Positions 16,651-26,606 of a stretch of DNA of 64,000 bases are shown here, one piece after another. The DNA is from Collimonas antrihumi (GTDB taxonomy: Bacteria > Pseudomonadota > Gammaproteobacteria > Burkholderiales > Burkholderiaceae_D). The stretch spans positions 1-64,000 of the forward strand of contig NZ_JAGQED010000012.1 of the NCBI RefSeq assembly GCF_018304965.1, given 5' to 3'. Made by a program: the position numbers and the translations under genes. The number at the start of each line of letters is the position of its first letter. Position 1 is the first letter of the stretch. The notes beneath the pieces were generated by a model. It searched no databases, was not told where the DNA came from, and saw nothing but the letters and a program-made list of their open reading frames with translations.

Positions 16651-18237
16651 TCACTCATCGTCGCGCCAGGGAATAGTCCATTCCTCGCCGCGCACGGTGG
16701 TGATGTATTCCGGCCAGCGATACTGATGCGGCACCTTGAAATCCTTGGCAAGCAAGGGCGCCTGCCATTCGCTACCGCCGATGCCGCCGCCGGTGCGCTG
16801 CCTGAATTCCGCGCCGGCAGCCTCCAACAGATCCGGTTTGGCAAACAGATCGATCAAGGTCGCGGCGATAGTCTTGGCGGCGGACTGGATCATCGGATCG
16901 ATCGTGGCGGGTATACCACCCAGCGCATTCGCCACCCAGTCCGGATACACGAAGCCGCGCGGCGCCGCCAGCATCGGCCGCGCCACATACAGGCGCACGG
17001 TCGGGCAATGCCAGGTGTAATCGGTGTAGTCGTCCGAAGTCAGGTATTTCTGCCAGGCCGGCATTTGCTTGCGCAACTCGCGTTCGCAGTCTTCCGGGTC
17101 GATCAATTGTTCGGTAACTCCCAAAAATGGGCTTTCCATCCTTTGGATACCGAGATTCTGCTGCATTTCCTGCGCAATCTTGATCGCTTGCCGGCCCCAT
17201 TTCGGCGGTCCGGCCAGCACCATGTTGTCGTAGGTCGCGCGCGCCATCACATGATTGGGCAAACCGCCGCGCGATTTGCTGACCCAGGTTTTCTTCCATT
17301 CGCAAAAAGTCGCCTTGGCCGCGGCTTCCGCATTGTTATCCATCACCTGGCTGATGATCTCGGCCTGCTCGACGGAATCAGTGCGCAGCATGAAATTGAT
17401 TTGCGAAACATGCGGCGTCAGATTATCGGCGGTCGCCTGGCCGGCGCACAGGATCGCTTCGTTGAAACTCCACAAACCGGTGGCCGGCAGCATCGAACGG
17501 CGCAGGCTCTCATTCAGGTTGTAGAACAGCACCAGCGCATCGTTCGCTCCAGGAGCGCGCGCGGCCAGGTGGTTTTGCGGTATCGGGCTGAACTTGTCGG
17601 CGGCGATCCAGTTTTCCGGCGCGTCGCAGGTGAAGGTATAGATATAGTTGTAGCCGACGCCGCAATGCGCGTCCCAGACCGTGGTGTTACACAGTGGCAG
17701 CATGTAGGTCGGATGAAAACTCACCGCCGCGTCCAGCGTATCGTAATAACCCTTGGCGGCATGGATGGGTTTGGATGCCCGCAATTTTTCAGCCGGTTCT
17801 CCGAAGATCTTGAGCGTGCCCTGTATCCCGAATTTCAGCATGGCGCTTTGCGTGGCCAGTGCGCCGCCGAGTGCGCTGATCCCCAGCGCCGAATGCGGAT
17901 CGGTATGGCCCGGCGCGTATTTGGACAAACCCTGGCGCGGTTCTTTCCTGGTCGACGCCGCCTGGCAGTTGCCCGGCACTGCATCGTATTCGGCATAAGT
18001 GGCGATCGTCGGCCCCTCGCCGTTCTTGAAAGTGGCGACAAAGGCAGTCGGCATGCCGCCGCTGCCGACTTCGACTTCAAACCCGTATTCACGCAGCATG
18101 GCGACATACCAGGCGCTGGATTTATATTCGCGAAAGGCTGGCTCGGCGTAGTGCCAGATAGTTTGATGCCAGTCGGATAACTGGCTGGCGTTATCGCTCA
18201 CCCAGCCCAGCGCGCTTTGTTTGGCTTCTGTGGTCAT
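16651..18237 (-). CDS. M20-family amidohydrolase (AbgB-like)
   Basis: A 528-residue amidohydrolase of the M20D/AbgB group, which cleaves amide bonds such as p-aminobenzoyl-glutamate or N-acyl amino acids. Visible marks are the N-terminal helix with WHYAEPAFREYKS, TYAEYDAVPGNCQ, SALGISALGGALA, the metal-region FGEPAEKLR, and WDAHCGVGYNYI. It is longer than usual M20 peptidases (about 400-480) but in the AbgB range. The start has GGAG upstream. It converges with the agmatinase-family gene and diverges from a LysR gene (18376), its probable regulator. The substrate is unknown. Confidence 0.8.
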   Translation of the reverse strand: MTTEAKQSALGWVSDNASQLSDWHQTIWHYAEPAFREYKSSAWYVAMLREYGFEVEVGSGGMPTAFVATFKNGEGPTIATYAEYDAVPGNCQAASTRKEPRQGLSKYAPGHTDPHSALGISALGGALATQSAMLKFGIQGTLKIFGEPAEKLRASKPIHAAKGYYDTLDAAVSFHPTYMLPLCNTTVWDAHCGVGYNYIYTFTCDAPENWIAADKFSPIPQNHLAARAPGANDALVLFYNLNESLRRSMLPATGLWSFNEAILCAGQATADNLTPHVSQINFMLRTDSVEQAEIISQVMDNNAEAAAKATFCEWKKTWVSKSRGGLPNHVMARATYDNMVLAGPPKWGRQAIKIAQEMQQNLGIQRMESPFLGVTEQLIDPEDCERELRKQMPAWQKYLTSDDYTDYTWHCPTVRLYVARPMLAAPRGFVYPDWVANALGGIPATIDPMIQSAAKTIAATLIDLFAKPDLLEAAGAEFRQRTGGGIGGSEWQAPLLAKDFKVPHQYRWPEYITTVRGEEWTIPWRDDE

Positions 18238-18375
18238 GATCGTCTCCGGATTAGTAGATTGGCTAGCTGCCGATGCATACTAATCACGATGCGCGCCATG
18301 CCATAATTAACGGTCATCTGTTTTGTCGATAACGGCGCCCGAATCATTCTTTGTATCCGTCTTCATGCCACTCCC

Positions 18376-19263
18376 ATGACTCTCGAAAACCTGCTGGTCT
18401 TTGCCACCATTGCCGATTGCGGCAGCCTGTCGGCGGCGGCGCGGCGCCTGGGCAAGGCGCAATCGACCGTCAGCACCGCGCTGGCCAACCTGGAAGTGGA
18501 TATGGGTACACGCTTGTTCGAACGCGATTTGCATCACCTGGCCCTGACTGCGGACGGCGCGGTGCTGCTCGGGTTTGCCCGCTCGACCCTGACCGCGGCC
18601 GGCAACCTGGAACGCAAGGCGCATAGCCTGAGCGCCGGCCACGGCCATCGCCTGCGACTAGGCATCGACCAAGCCTTGCCGGTGACGCACAGCCATGCCT
18701 TGTGTGCGGAGCTGGAACGGCGCTTTCCACAATTGCAACTGGAGTTGTTCCGCCCAACCAGCATCGACGCCACCGACCTCATGCGGCGCGGCTTGCTGGA
18801 TATCGCGATTGCGGTCACGGTCGATCCCATGCCCAGCGACTTCAACGCCAGCTCGCTAGGCCAGCTGCAATTCGTGCCGGTAGCGGCTGCCGATCACGCA
18901 CTGAGCCGCTTGCCGCTGGTGCATAACAGCGATCTAGCGCAACACCGGCAATTGCTGGCGTCCAGCCGCGATGGCGGCGATGCTTCGATTTTCGGCCGTT
19001 ACAGCGAAATCATGTGGCGTATGGAAAGTCCGGAATTGCTGCTGGATTTGCTCAAACGGGGAATGGGCTGGGCTTTCCTGCCGCAGCATGCGATGCAGGA
19101 AATCGATGCCCGGGAGGGCTTGAAAATCCTGGAACACGAGTACCAGGAGCCGGCATTCCTGAAGAGCGTCGACCTGATCTGGAGCAAGCAAGACCAGCAA
19201 AGCGAGGCCGCCCGCTGGCTTAGCAGCGATCTCGCATGGGCACGCTCGGTGGTGCCATCCTGA
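18376..19263 (+). CDS. LysR-family regulator, divergent from the M20 amidohydrolase
   Basis: A 295-residue LysR protein with the HTH at about 1-60 (TLENLLVFATIADCGSLSAA, LGKAQSTVSTALANLEVDMG) and an effector domain from about 90. It is divergent from the amidohydrolase gene with 138 bases between, so it probably controls that gene. The effector is unknown. It converges with the MFS gene. Confidence 0.9.
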   Translation: MTLENLLVFATIADCGSLSAAARRLGKAQSTVSTALANLEVDMGTRLFERDLHHLALTADGAVLLGFARSTLTAAGNLERKAHSLSAGHGHRLRLGIDQALPVTHSHALCAELERRFPQLQLELFRPTSIDATDLMRRGLLDIAIAVTVDPMPSDFNASSLGQLQFVPVAAADHALSRLPLVHNSDLAQHRQLLASSRDGGDASIFGRYSEIMWRMESPELLLDLLKRGMGWAFLPQHAMQEIDAREGLKILEHEYQEPAFLKSVDLIWSKQDQQSEAARWLSSDLAWARSVVPS

Positions 19264-19350
19264 TTACATTTATTGAATTGAAGTAAGCGCTAGCACTCTG
19301 ATTTACTGAGATATTATCTATATCTCTGCCTGGAATCGGCAGGCGCTGCC

Positions 19351-20523
19351 CTAATCGCTCGGCGTCATCGCCAAGCCGTCATTGCGCTCAATGGCGGCCG
19401 ACCACAAAGTCAGACCCAGCGCCAGCACCACCACCACTACGCCGACATAAGGCAACGTGGTCAACTGGAAACCGGCGCTGATGGCCATGCCGCCAAACCA
19501 GGCGCCGCTTGCATTACCGAGATTGAAGGCGCCTTGGTTCAAGGTCGAAGCCAGGTTCGGTGCGGCGCTGGCGCGTTCCACTACCAGCATCTGCAACGGC
19601 GGCACGATCGCGAAGGCCAGCACGCCCCAGATGAAAATCGTGATTACTGCTGGCAACGGCGTGCGCATGGTCAAGGTAAATACGGTCAGGATTATGGCCA
19701 GCGCCATCAGGAAGCCAATCAGCGACGGCATCAGGCGCCAGTCGGCCAGCTTGCCGCCGAGCGCGCTGCCCACCGTCAGGCCCAAGCCGAATACCAGCAG
19801 CACCAGCGTCACGGCATGCGGCGTCAGCCCGGTGACATCTTCCAGAATCGGCGTAATGTAAGTGAACACCGAAAACAAGCTAGCCGAAGCCAGCGCACTG
19901 ATCCCCAGCACCATCAAGACCTGCTTATCCTTGAGCACGGCAAATTCCTGCAGCAGGCTGGTCTTTTGCATTTCGATCTTTGTCGGCAGCCATAGCGCCA
20001 GCGCAATTGCCGCCAGCACACCGATCACCGTCACCGCCCAGAACGTCGAGCGCCAGCCCAACTGTTGCCCGAGGGCAGTCCCAAACGGTACGCCGAGCAC
20101 GTTGGCCAGGGTCAGGCCGGCAAACATCAGGGCGATCGCCTGCGCGCGCCGGTTCGGCGCCACCAGTCCGGCCGCCACCACCGAGCCGATACCGAAGAAC
20201 GCGCCATGGCAAAACGCCGTCACTACCCGCGCCAGCATCAGCACGGTGTAATTGGGCGACAAGGCGCACAAGACATTGCCGATAATAAACAGGCCGATCA
20301 GGCTTAGCAGCGCCGTCCGGCGCGGCATGTTGGCGGTGGCAATCGCCACGATCGGCGCGCCGATTGTCACGCCCAGTGCGTAACCGGTCACCAGCATCCC
20401 CGCCGCCGGGATCGTCACCCCCAAGTCACGCGCCACATCGGGCAGCAAGCCCATGATGACGAACTCCGTCGTACCGATGCCGAAAGCGGCAACAGCAAGG
20501 GCAAATAGGGGCAAAGACAGCAT
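19351..20523 (-). CDS. MFS exporter, AraJ/YdhP-like
   Basis: A 390-residue 12-helix major facilitator protein. The N-terminus LFALAVAAFGIGTTEFVIMG is the hallmark of the DHA1 group that includes AraJ, PbuE and sugar/nucleoside effluxers. The start was placed at ATG 20523, because the preceding 21 residues are Arg-rich and would not fit before the first membrane helix. No regulator is adjacent on the same strand. The substrate is unknown, with sugars, arabinose-like compounds or drugs possible. Confidence 0.85.
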   Translation of the reverse strand: MLSLPLFALAVAAFGIGTTEFVIMGLLPDVARDLGVTIPAAGMLVTGYALGVTIGAPIVAIATANMPRRTALLSLIGLFIIGNVLCALSPNYTVLMLARVVTAFCHGAFFGIGSVVAAGLVAPNRRAQAIALMFAGLTLANVLGVPFGTALGQQLGWRSTFWAVTVIGVLAAIALALWLPTKIEMQKTSLLQEFAVLKDKQVLMVLGISALASASLFSVFTYITPILEDVTGLTPHAVTLVLLVFGLGLTVGSALGGKLADWRLMPSLIGFLMALAIILTVFTLTMRTPLPAVITIFIWGVLAFAIVPPLQMLVVERASAAPNLASTLNQGAFNLGNASGAWFGGMAISAGFQLTTLPYVGVVVVVLALGLTLWSAAIERNDGLAMTPSD

Positions 20524-20755
20524 GATGATCGTCCGGAAAGGGAACCGCCGAATTGCAGGAACTGCGCGGCAGTAAAAGGCGCGCACCGGGGGACATGGTG
20601 CGAAGCAACATTATATCAACGGCGATTTATTTGTGGTAGCGCTACCAAATTTCAGGCATGAAATAGGCGCGCCGATGAGGAAAGTGTTGGATTTTTGCGA
20701 TAAAACCAACGCGTAACCGCCAACTGCTTATGCCAAGCCGCTTATGTCAAACCGC

Positions 20756-22549
20756 TTATTCCAAACTATTCAAGCGCCATTTCCCGTTATGCTGCAATAT
20801 CAGTTCGCTGCCGTGAAATGCCGCCAGGCTGCTGCGATGGCCGACGCTGATCAGCATCACATCCGGCAGTTGCTTGCGTAGCAAACTGTACATTGCATGC
20901 TCCAGGCCTTCGTCCATGGCAGAACTGGCTTCGTCGAGAAAGACCAGTTGCGGCCGGTGCAGCAGCACGCGCCCCAGCGCCAGCCGCTGCTGTTCGCCGA
21001 GCGACAGAATGTTGCTCCATTCACTCTCCGTATCCAGCTCTGCCGCCAGATGTCCGAGTTGTATCTGTTCCAATATCGCCCGAGCCGCGCTATCGTCCGG
21101 CTGGACTGGCTCGGCCAAGGGGTAATACAGGGCCGATCGCAGAGTCCCCAGCGGCAAGTAAGGTTTCTGCGGCAAGAACAGGCATTGCTGTCCGGCCGGG
21201 TAGACAATCTCGCCGCCGGCATACGGCCACAAGCCCGCTATGGCCCGTAACAGCGTAGTTTTGCCGACACCGGACGGGCCGCGTACCAACAGTGCGGCAC
21301 CGGGCGCCAAAGCCAGGTTCAGGTTTGCAGTCAATATCGCGCCGCCCGGACTTTTGACGGTCAGCGCTTCGACCGCAAAATTTTGTCCCCGATGCACAAT
21401 CTGCGGCATGGTGAGCTGGTCGGCGGCGTCGACCGTATCCAGGAAACCGGTGAGGCGGTTGACAATGGCGCGATAACCGGCGAATTCGTCATATGAGGAC
21501 CGGAAGAAGGACAAGGCATCCTGAACCTGGCCAAAAGCCTGCGCCGTCTGCGTCAGATCGCCCAGCGTAATCTGCTTGCTGAAGAAACGCGGCGCCTGCA
21601 CCACCATCGGAAACACGACGGCCAACTGGTTGATCCCCAGGTTGAAACCCTGGAATTTCAGTGAACGAAAGACAATCGCCCAGGCATTCTCGATGACATG
21701 CGAGAAGCGCTTGAGCAAGGTCCGATGCTCCACCGCTTCGCCGCGGAAGAACGCAATGTTCTCTCCGTATTCGCGCAAACGTATCAAGGCATAACGAAAA
21801 TCGGCGTTCAGTTTTTCATTCAGAAAATTCAACTTGATCAGCGGCCGCCCGAGTTTCACGGCAAACACAGTGGCAACCAGTACATACGCATAGACCAAAA
21901 AGATCATCGCCCGTGGAATTTCCTCACCAAACAGGGTGAGTGTGCCGGACAAGCGCCACAGGATCAGCGTGAATGAAAACAGCGAAACGACAGAACTGAT
22001 GAGTCCCAGGAATAGCGTAAGCGAACTGCTGACAAAACCGGCGATATCCTGCTGGATACGTTGATCCGGATTATCGGTTCTGTTGGGCAGATGCTGGCTG
22101 CGGTAGTAAGCCTGCCTATCCAGCCAGCGCGCCATCAGGTTCTCTGTCAGCCAGACACGCCAATGAATCTGGAACGCCTGACTGATGTAAAAATTCACCA
22201 GTGCGCGCAATACGTGGACGCTCGCAAGGACACCGAAGACAGCCATCAGCGACCAGAACGCAGCAGCATTGAAGTCCTGCAGCGAGGTGTACATGCCGTT
22301 GCTCCAGAACGTGAACAAGATCTCCATGCGCACCGAGAACAAGGTCATCAGGATCAGCAGCGAAAGTATTGCCAGCGGCCGCCAGCTGCGGACCGGTGAG
22401 AACCAGGCCCACGTCACCCGTAAGAACTGTTGACCCCAATCGGTGAATTTTCCAATCAAGGCCGTGATGCAGGCGATTGCCACCATGCTGATAGCGAATG
22501 CCTTGCAAAGCCAGATGACACTGTCGAGCAGTTGATGATGCCAGTCCAT
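20756..22549 (-). CDS. SbmA/YddA-type ABC transporter (permease fused to ATPase)
   Basis: A 597-residue half-transporter. The N-terminal 330 residues hold about six membrane helices of the SbmA/BacA type (ABC_membrane_2; for example LMTLFSVRMEILFTFWSNGM and the QIHWRVWLTENLMARWL stretch). The C-terminal ATPase has Walker A GPSGVGKT, signature LSLGEQQRLALGR and Walker B LVFLDEASSAMDE. It works as a homodimer in the inner membrane. Relatives import peptide antibiotics or vitamin B12 or modify long-chain fatty acid content; no choice is possible here. It stands alone. Confidence 0.85.
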   Translation of the reverse strand: MDWHHQLLDSVIWLCKAFAISMVAIACITALIGKFTDWGQQFLRVTWAWFSPVRSWRPLAILSLLILMTLFSVRMEILFTFWSNGMYTSLQDFNAAAFWSLMAVFGVLASVHVLRALVNFYISQAFQIHWRVWLTENLMARWLDRQAYYRSQHLPNRTDNPDQRIQQDIAGFVSSSLTLFLGLISSVVSLFSFTLILWRLSGTLTLFGEEIPRAMIFLVYAYVLVATVFAVKLGRPLIKLNFLNEKLNADFRYALIRLREYGENIAFFRGEAVEHRTLLKRFSHVIENAWAIVFRSLKFQGFNLGINQLAVVFPMVVQAPRFFSKQITLGDLTQTAQAFGQVQDALSFFRSSYDEFAGYRAIVNRLTGFLDTVDAADQLTMPQIVHRGQNFAVEALTVKSPGGAILTANLNLALAPGAALLVRGPSGVGKTTLLRAIAGLWPYAGGEIVYPAGQQCLFLPQKPYLPLGTLRSALYYPLAEPVQPDDSAARAILEQIQLGHLAAELDTESEWSNILSLGEQQRLALGRVLLHRPQLVFLDEASSAMDEGLEHAMYSLLRKQLPDVMLISVGHRSSLAAFHGSELILQHNGKWRLNSLE

Positions 22550-22691
22550 TTTGTTGCCGCCGTTTCAAGGAAAGAGACGTCATGCGATGATGAAATAACA
22601 AAATCAATTAAACCGGCAAGCAAACCCTGCATGCCTTCAGGCGGTGTAATTTCAGTAACGATATGTTACTTCTGCAAAAAATGCATGGATG

Positions 22692-22729
22692 CAAAAAAAA
22701 ACCTCGCTCGCTTTTAAAGGCAGGCGAGG
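22692..22729 (-). terminator. Terminator of the gabT-gabD operon
   Basis: Reading leftward, CCTCGC and GCGAGG (22702-22729) form a stem with a bulged inner part, followed directly by a run of nine T. It lies 66 bases past the gabD stop. Confidence 0.75.
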
Positions 22730-22794
22730 CAGATGAGGAATTTAGAAATCGTTGCTGCTGTATCAATCACAGCAAAATTGGCGATCGGCCGATC

Positions 22795-24249
22795 TCAAAT
22801 CCCGCCCATGCACAGATATTTAATGACTTGATAATCCTCAATACCGTACTTCGAACCTTCGCGCCCCAGCCCGGATTGCTTGACGCCGCCGAACGGCGCG
22901 ACTTCATTCGAAATCAAACCGGTGTTGATGCCGACCATGCCGCTCTCCAGGCCTTCGGCCACGCGCCAGATACGGCCGATATCGCGTGAGTAGAAGTAGC
23001 TGGCGAGACCGAATTCAGTGTCGTTGGCCAGCGCCAGCACTTCTTCGTCAGTCTTGAAGCGGAACAAGGGCGCCATCGGACCAAAGGTCTCTTCGCGCGC
23101 CACGATCATGTCGGAAGTCACATCGGCCAACACAGTCGGTTCGAAGAAACTCTGGCCCAGCGCATGGCGCTTGCCGCCGGCCAGGATCCGCGCGCCTTTC
23201 GCCACCGCATCGGCGATGTGTTCTTCAACCTTGGCGACCGCCTTCTGGTCAATCAGCGGGCCTTGGTTGACGCCTTCTTGCTGACCGTTGCCGACCTTCA
23301 GCTTGGCCACTGCGGCGACCAGTTTTTCAGCGAAAGCGTCGTAGATGCCATCTTGCACATACAGGCGGTTGGCGCATACGCAGGTTTGCCCGGCGTTGCG
23401 ATATTTGGAAGCCATTGCGCCTTCCACTGCCGCATCCAGATCGGCATCGTCGAACACGATGAACGGCGCGTTGCCGCCCAGTTCCAGCGACAATTTCTTG
23501 ATGGTGGCTGCGCATTGTTCCATCAGCAGCCGGCCGACGCCGGTGGAGCCGGTAAAGGTCAGCTTGCGCACGATAGGGTTGCTGGTCATTTCTGCGCCGA
23601 TTTCACGGGCGGAACCGGTCACCACGCTGAACACGCCGGCGGGTATGCCGGCGCGCTCGGCCAGCACCGCCAGGGCGAGCGCCGAGAACGGCGTCGATTC
23701 AGCCGGCTTGAGCACCATGGTGCAGCCTGCGGCTAGCGCCGGGCCGGCCTTGCGGGTGATCATCGCTGCCGGGAAATTCCATGGCGTGATCGCTGCGCAA
23801 ACCCCGATCGGTTCTTTCACCACCACGATGCGCGAACTCGGCGACGGCGACGGAATGGTATCGCCGCCGGCACGCTTGCCTTCTTCTGCAAACCATTCGA
23901 TGAATGAGGCGGCGTAAGCGATTTCACCCTTGGCTTCGGCCAGCGGCTTGCCCTGCTCCACGGTCATGATCAGCGCCAGATCGTCGAGATTGGCCAGCAT
24001 CAGGTCGTTCCATTTGCGCAGGATGATGCTGCGTTCCTTGGCGGTTTTGCGTCGCCATTGGCGCCAGGCGTCGTTGGCGGCGGAAATCGCGCGTTTGGTC
24101 TCGGCGGCGCCCATCAATGGCACGCTGCCTATGGTCTCGCCGGTGGCTGGATTGGTCACGGCATGGCTGCCACCCTTATCGGCGTTGCACCATTCGCCAT
24201 TGATGTAGGCTTGCTGACGGAACAATGAGGGATCTTTTAATTCGATCAT
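22795..24249 (-). CDS. gabD: Succinate-semialdehyde dehydrogenase GabD
   Basis: A 484-residue NAD(P)-dependent aldehyde dehydrogenase that oxidises succinate semialdehyde to succinate, the last step of GABA degradation. The catalytic Glu is in LELGGNAPFIVF, the catalytic Cys in NAGQTCVCANRLYV, and the ALD signature VTGSAREIG/FTGSTGVGRLL is intact. ATG at 24249 has GGAG upstream; 13 further N-terminal residues in the open frame were discarded. It is the last gene of a leftward operon that starts with gabT and ends at the terminator at 22.7 kb. Confidence 0.93.
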   Translation of the reverse strand: MIELKDPSLFRQQAYINGEWCNADKGGSHAVTNPATGETIGSVPLMGAAETKRAISAANDAWRQWRRKTAKERSIILRKWNDLMLANLDDLALIMTVEQGKPLAEAKGEIAYAASFIEWFAEEGKRAGGDTIPSPSPSSRIVVVKEPIGVCAAITPWNFPAAMITRKAGPALAAGCTMVLKPAESTPFSALALAVLAERAGIPAGVFSVVTGSAREIGAEMTSNPIVRKLTFTGSTGVGRLLMEQCAATIKKLSLELGGNAPFIVFDDADLDAAVEGAMASKYRNAGQTCVCANRLYVQDGIYDAFAEKLVAAVAKLKVGNGQQEGVNQGPLIDQKAVAKVEEHIADAVAKGARILAGGKRHALGQSFFEPTVLADVTSDMIVAREETFGPMAPLFRFKTDEEVLALANDTEFGLASYFYSRDIGRIWRVAEGLESGMVGINTGLISNEVAPFGGVKQSGLGREGSKYGIEDYQVIKYLCMGGI

Positions 24250-24374
24250 GTGGATAACTCCTGTGAACGTTGAGGACACGCATATCAAGCTGTGGCCAAG
24301 CTGAGGTCGAACTGAGGTAGAGCTGAGATACGCGTGCCGAAAGCAGTGGAAAGTAGTAGTTTGGCGGCACTACA

Positions 24375-25214
24375 CTAGAATTTGGCGAGCGCCTTGTTGC
24401 GTCCGCGTATCCATTCCAGCACCAGCAGCAGGCAAGTGGAAAACACGATCAGGATGGTAGCCAGCGCAGCAATCGTCGGACTGATATTTTCCTTGATGCC
24501 GGTAAACATCTGGCGCGGCAAGGTAGCTTGTCCGGGACCGGCTACGAACAAGGTTACCACTACGTCGTCGAACGAGGTGGCGAAGGCGAATAACGCGCCT
24601 GAGATCAAACCCGGTGCAATCACCGGCAAGGTAATCCGGAAAAAAGTGGAGAGCGGATTGGCCCCCAGGCTGAGGCTGGCACGCACCAGATTCTGGTTGA
24701 ATCCCTGCAACGTCGCCAATACCGTAGTGACCACGAACGGCGCGCCCAACGCCGCATGCGCCAATATCAAGCCGGTATAACTGTCGGACAAACCGATCTG
24801 CGCGAAGAACAGATAGACGCCGACACCAACCACCACCACCGGCACCACCATCGGCGAAATCAGCACCGCCATCAGCAAACCTTTGCCGTGGAAGTCTGCC
24901 TTGTTCAGGCCAACCGCCGCCAGGGTGCCAAGTATGGTCGCCAGCACGGTGGCTAACGGCGCCACGATGAAGCTGTTCTTGGCGGCGCTAACCCATTCTT
25001 GCGATTGCACCAGGTTTTGATACCAGCGCAAGGAGAAACCATGGATCGGGTACACCAGGAAAGTACTGTCGCTGAACGATAGTGGAATGATGACCAGAAT
25101 CGGCAGCAGCAGGAACAACAGCACCAGCAGATTGAAGCCGCGCGAAAAAAAGAACCAGACACGTTCGCTCAACGAGACGTAGGGAGGAAATTGCGGAAAT
25201 AATTTCGTTTTCAT
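24375..25214 (-). CDS. potC: PotC-type ABC transporter permease
   Basis: A 279-residue inner-membrane permease with about six helices and the conserved EAA-like loop (NLVRASLSLGANPLSTFFRI). It resembles the second permease of spermidine/putrescine transporters. ATG at 25214 (MKTKLFPQFPPY) is taken as start; the open frame upstream overlaps the preceding gene in another frame. It follows the PotB-type gene by 4 bases. With the other three subunits it should import a polyamine or GABA. Confidence 0.85.
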   Translation of the reverse strand: MKTKLFPQFPPYVSLSERVWFFFSRGFNLLVLLFLLLPILVIIPLSFSDSTFLVYPIHGFSLRWYQNLVQSQEWVSAAKNSFIVAPLATVLATILGTLAAVGLNKADFHGKGLLMAVLISPMVVPVVVVGVGVYLFFAQIGLSDSYTGLILAHAALGAPFVVTTVLATLQGFNQNLVRASLSLGANPLSTFFRITLPVIAPGLISGALFAFATSFDDVVVTLFVAGPGQATLPRQMFTGIKENISPTIAALATILIVFSTCLLLVLEWIRGRNKALAKF

Positions 25215-25218
25215 TTTC

Positions 25219-26508
25219 TTACCCCATCGCCACGTCGTTTTTGGTGAAGCGGCGATACACACCGTACAGTACCAGCGTCGCAGCAAACAGCAAGGCGCCG
25301 AGTGCGCAAGCCATGCCCCAGTTGATGGTGACATTGGTGAAATAAGCGATGTAATAGCTGACCATCTGTTCGTTCGGTCCGCCCAGCAACGCTGGCGTGA
25401 TGTAGTAACCGACCGACAGGATAAACACCAGCAAAGCGCCGGCGCCAATGCCGGGATAGGTCTGCGGCACATACACGCGCCAGAACGCGGCAAACGGATG
25501 GCTGCCGAGCGACACCGCAGCGCGCAGGTAGGTCGGCGGGATTGCTTTCATCACACTATACAAAGGCAGGATCATGAACGGCAGCAGGATGTGCGTCATA
25601 GCGATGTACACGCCGATACGGTTGAACAGCAGCTCCAGCGGCGCTTGCGTCAGGCCGGTCACCATCAAGGCTTTGTTGACCAGGCCTTCCGATTGCAGCA
25701 ATACAATCCAGGCCGCGACCCGCACCAGGATCGACGTCCAGAATGGAATCAGCACCAGGATCATGAACAGGTTGGCGCGCCGTTCCGACATGGTCGACAG
25801 CCAGTACGCCAGCGGATAGCCAAGCACCAGGCAAGCCAGCGTGGCAACCAGGCCCATCCAGAAAGTACGGCCGAAAATCTTTTGATACACCGAAGCGCCG
25901 GCATCGGCCTTTTCGATATGGCCGAAGGCGTCTTGCTTCAGGTCCAGCGCCGCCAGCAGGTAGTACGGCGAGTACGGCGCACCGTTCTTGGCAATCACTT
26001 GCCAGTACGGCAGCTGGCCCCATTGTTCATCGATATCGATCAACGCTTGCTTGATCTGCGTGGCCGGCAGCGGCTTGCCGTCTGCATCCAGCAACGGCAA
26101 AGCACGCGCGGTTTTCATGATGATAGAACGGGCGCCGGAGATTTCCGAATTGAGACGGCGCGCCAACGAACCGGCCGAGCTGTCTTCCTTAGCTTGCAAC
26201 AGATCGCTTGCCAGTCCGGCATAGGCGGCGTCCGGCGGCGCGCTCTTGCGATCCCAATTGTTCAGTGCCGCCACGGTATGCGGCAATGTGGTGGCGATTT
26301 CCGGGTTTTCCACTGCGCGCTTGAGCAGCATGGCGATCGGCACCAGGAAGGTCAATAACAGGAAAATCGCCAACGGTGCGATCAATGCCAACGCGGCGGC
26401 GCGCTTGCGAAATTGTGCCTGGCGCAGTTCGCGCTTGAGGTGGGAATTCTGCGGTGATGCAGGCGGCGTCATGACAGAACCGACGCCGGCAGATGCAATA
26501 GAAGTCAT
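25219..26508 (-). CDS. potB: PotB-type ABC transporter permease with a large periplasmic insert
   Basis: A 429-residue permease, well above the usual 280-300. After the first helix (ALIAPLAIFLLLTFLVPIAML, near residues 40-60) about 150 hydrophilic residues follow before the remaining helices begin at GRTFWMGLVATLACLVLGYPL. The EAA loop is YLRAAVSLGSHPFAAFWRV. The insert should lie in the periplasm, as in MalF-type permeases, and could contact the binding protein. ATG at 26508 was chosen over a start 11 codons earlier. Its neighbours are the other Pot-type subunits in one operon. Confidence 0.85.
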   Translation of the reverse strand: MTSIASAGVGSVMTPPASPQNSHLKRELRQAQFRKRAAALALIAPLAIFLLLTFLVPIAMLLKRAVENPEIATTLPHTVAALNNWDRKSAPPDAAYAGLASDLLQAKEDSSAGSLARRLNSEISGARSIIMKTARALPLLDADGKPLPATQIKQALIDIDEQWGQLPYWQVIAKNGAPYSPYYLLAALDLKQDAFGHIEKADAGASVYQKIFGRTFWMGLVATLACLVLGYPLAYWLSTMSERRANLFMILVLIPFWTSILVRVAAWIVLLQSEGLVNKALMVTGLTQAPLELLFNRIGVYIAMTHILLPFMILPLYSVMKAIPPTYLRAAVSLGSHPFAAFWRVYVPQTYPGIGAGALLVFILSVGYYITPALLGGPNEQMVSYYIAYFTNVTINWGMACALGALLFAATLVLYGVYRRFTKNDVAMG

Positions 26509-26606
26509 GGTGTTCCGGGTATGCTGAATAGTGAATTGCAAAGAACTACCGCAAGCGGTGCTGCGCTGTACTTACATGCAGTACCGCTTGCGGCTAACCC
26601 TATCTT

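Noticed and set aside
16726-18180. Open frame of 484 codons opposite the M20 amidohydrolase
   Set aside because: It is Arg/His-rich without motifs and lies fully within a clear gene.
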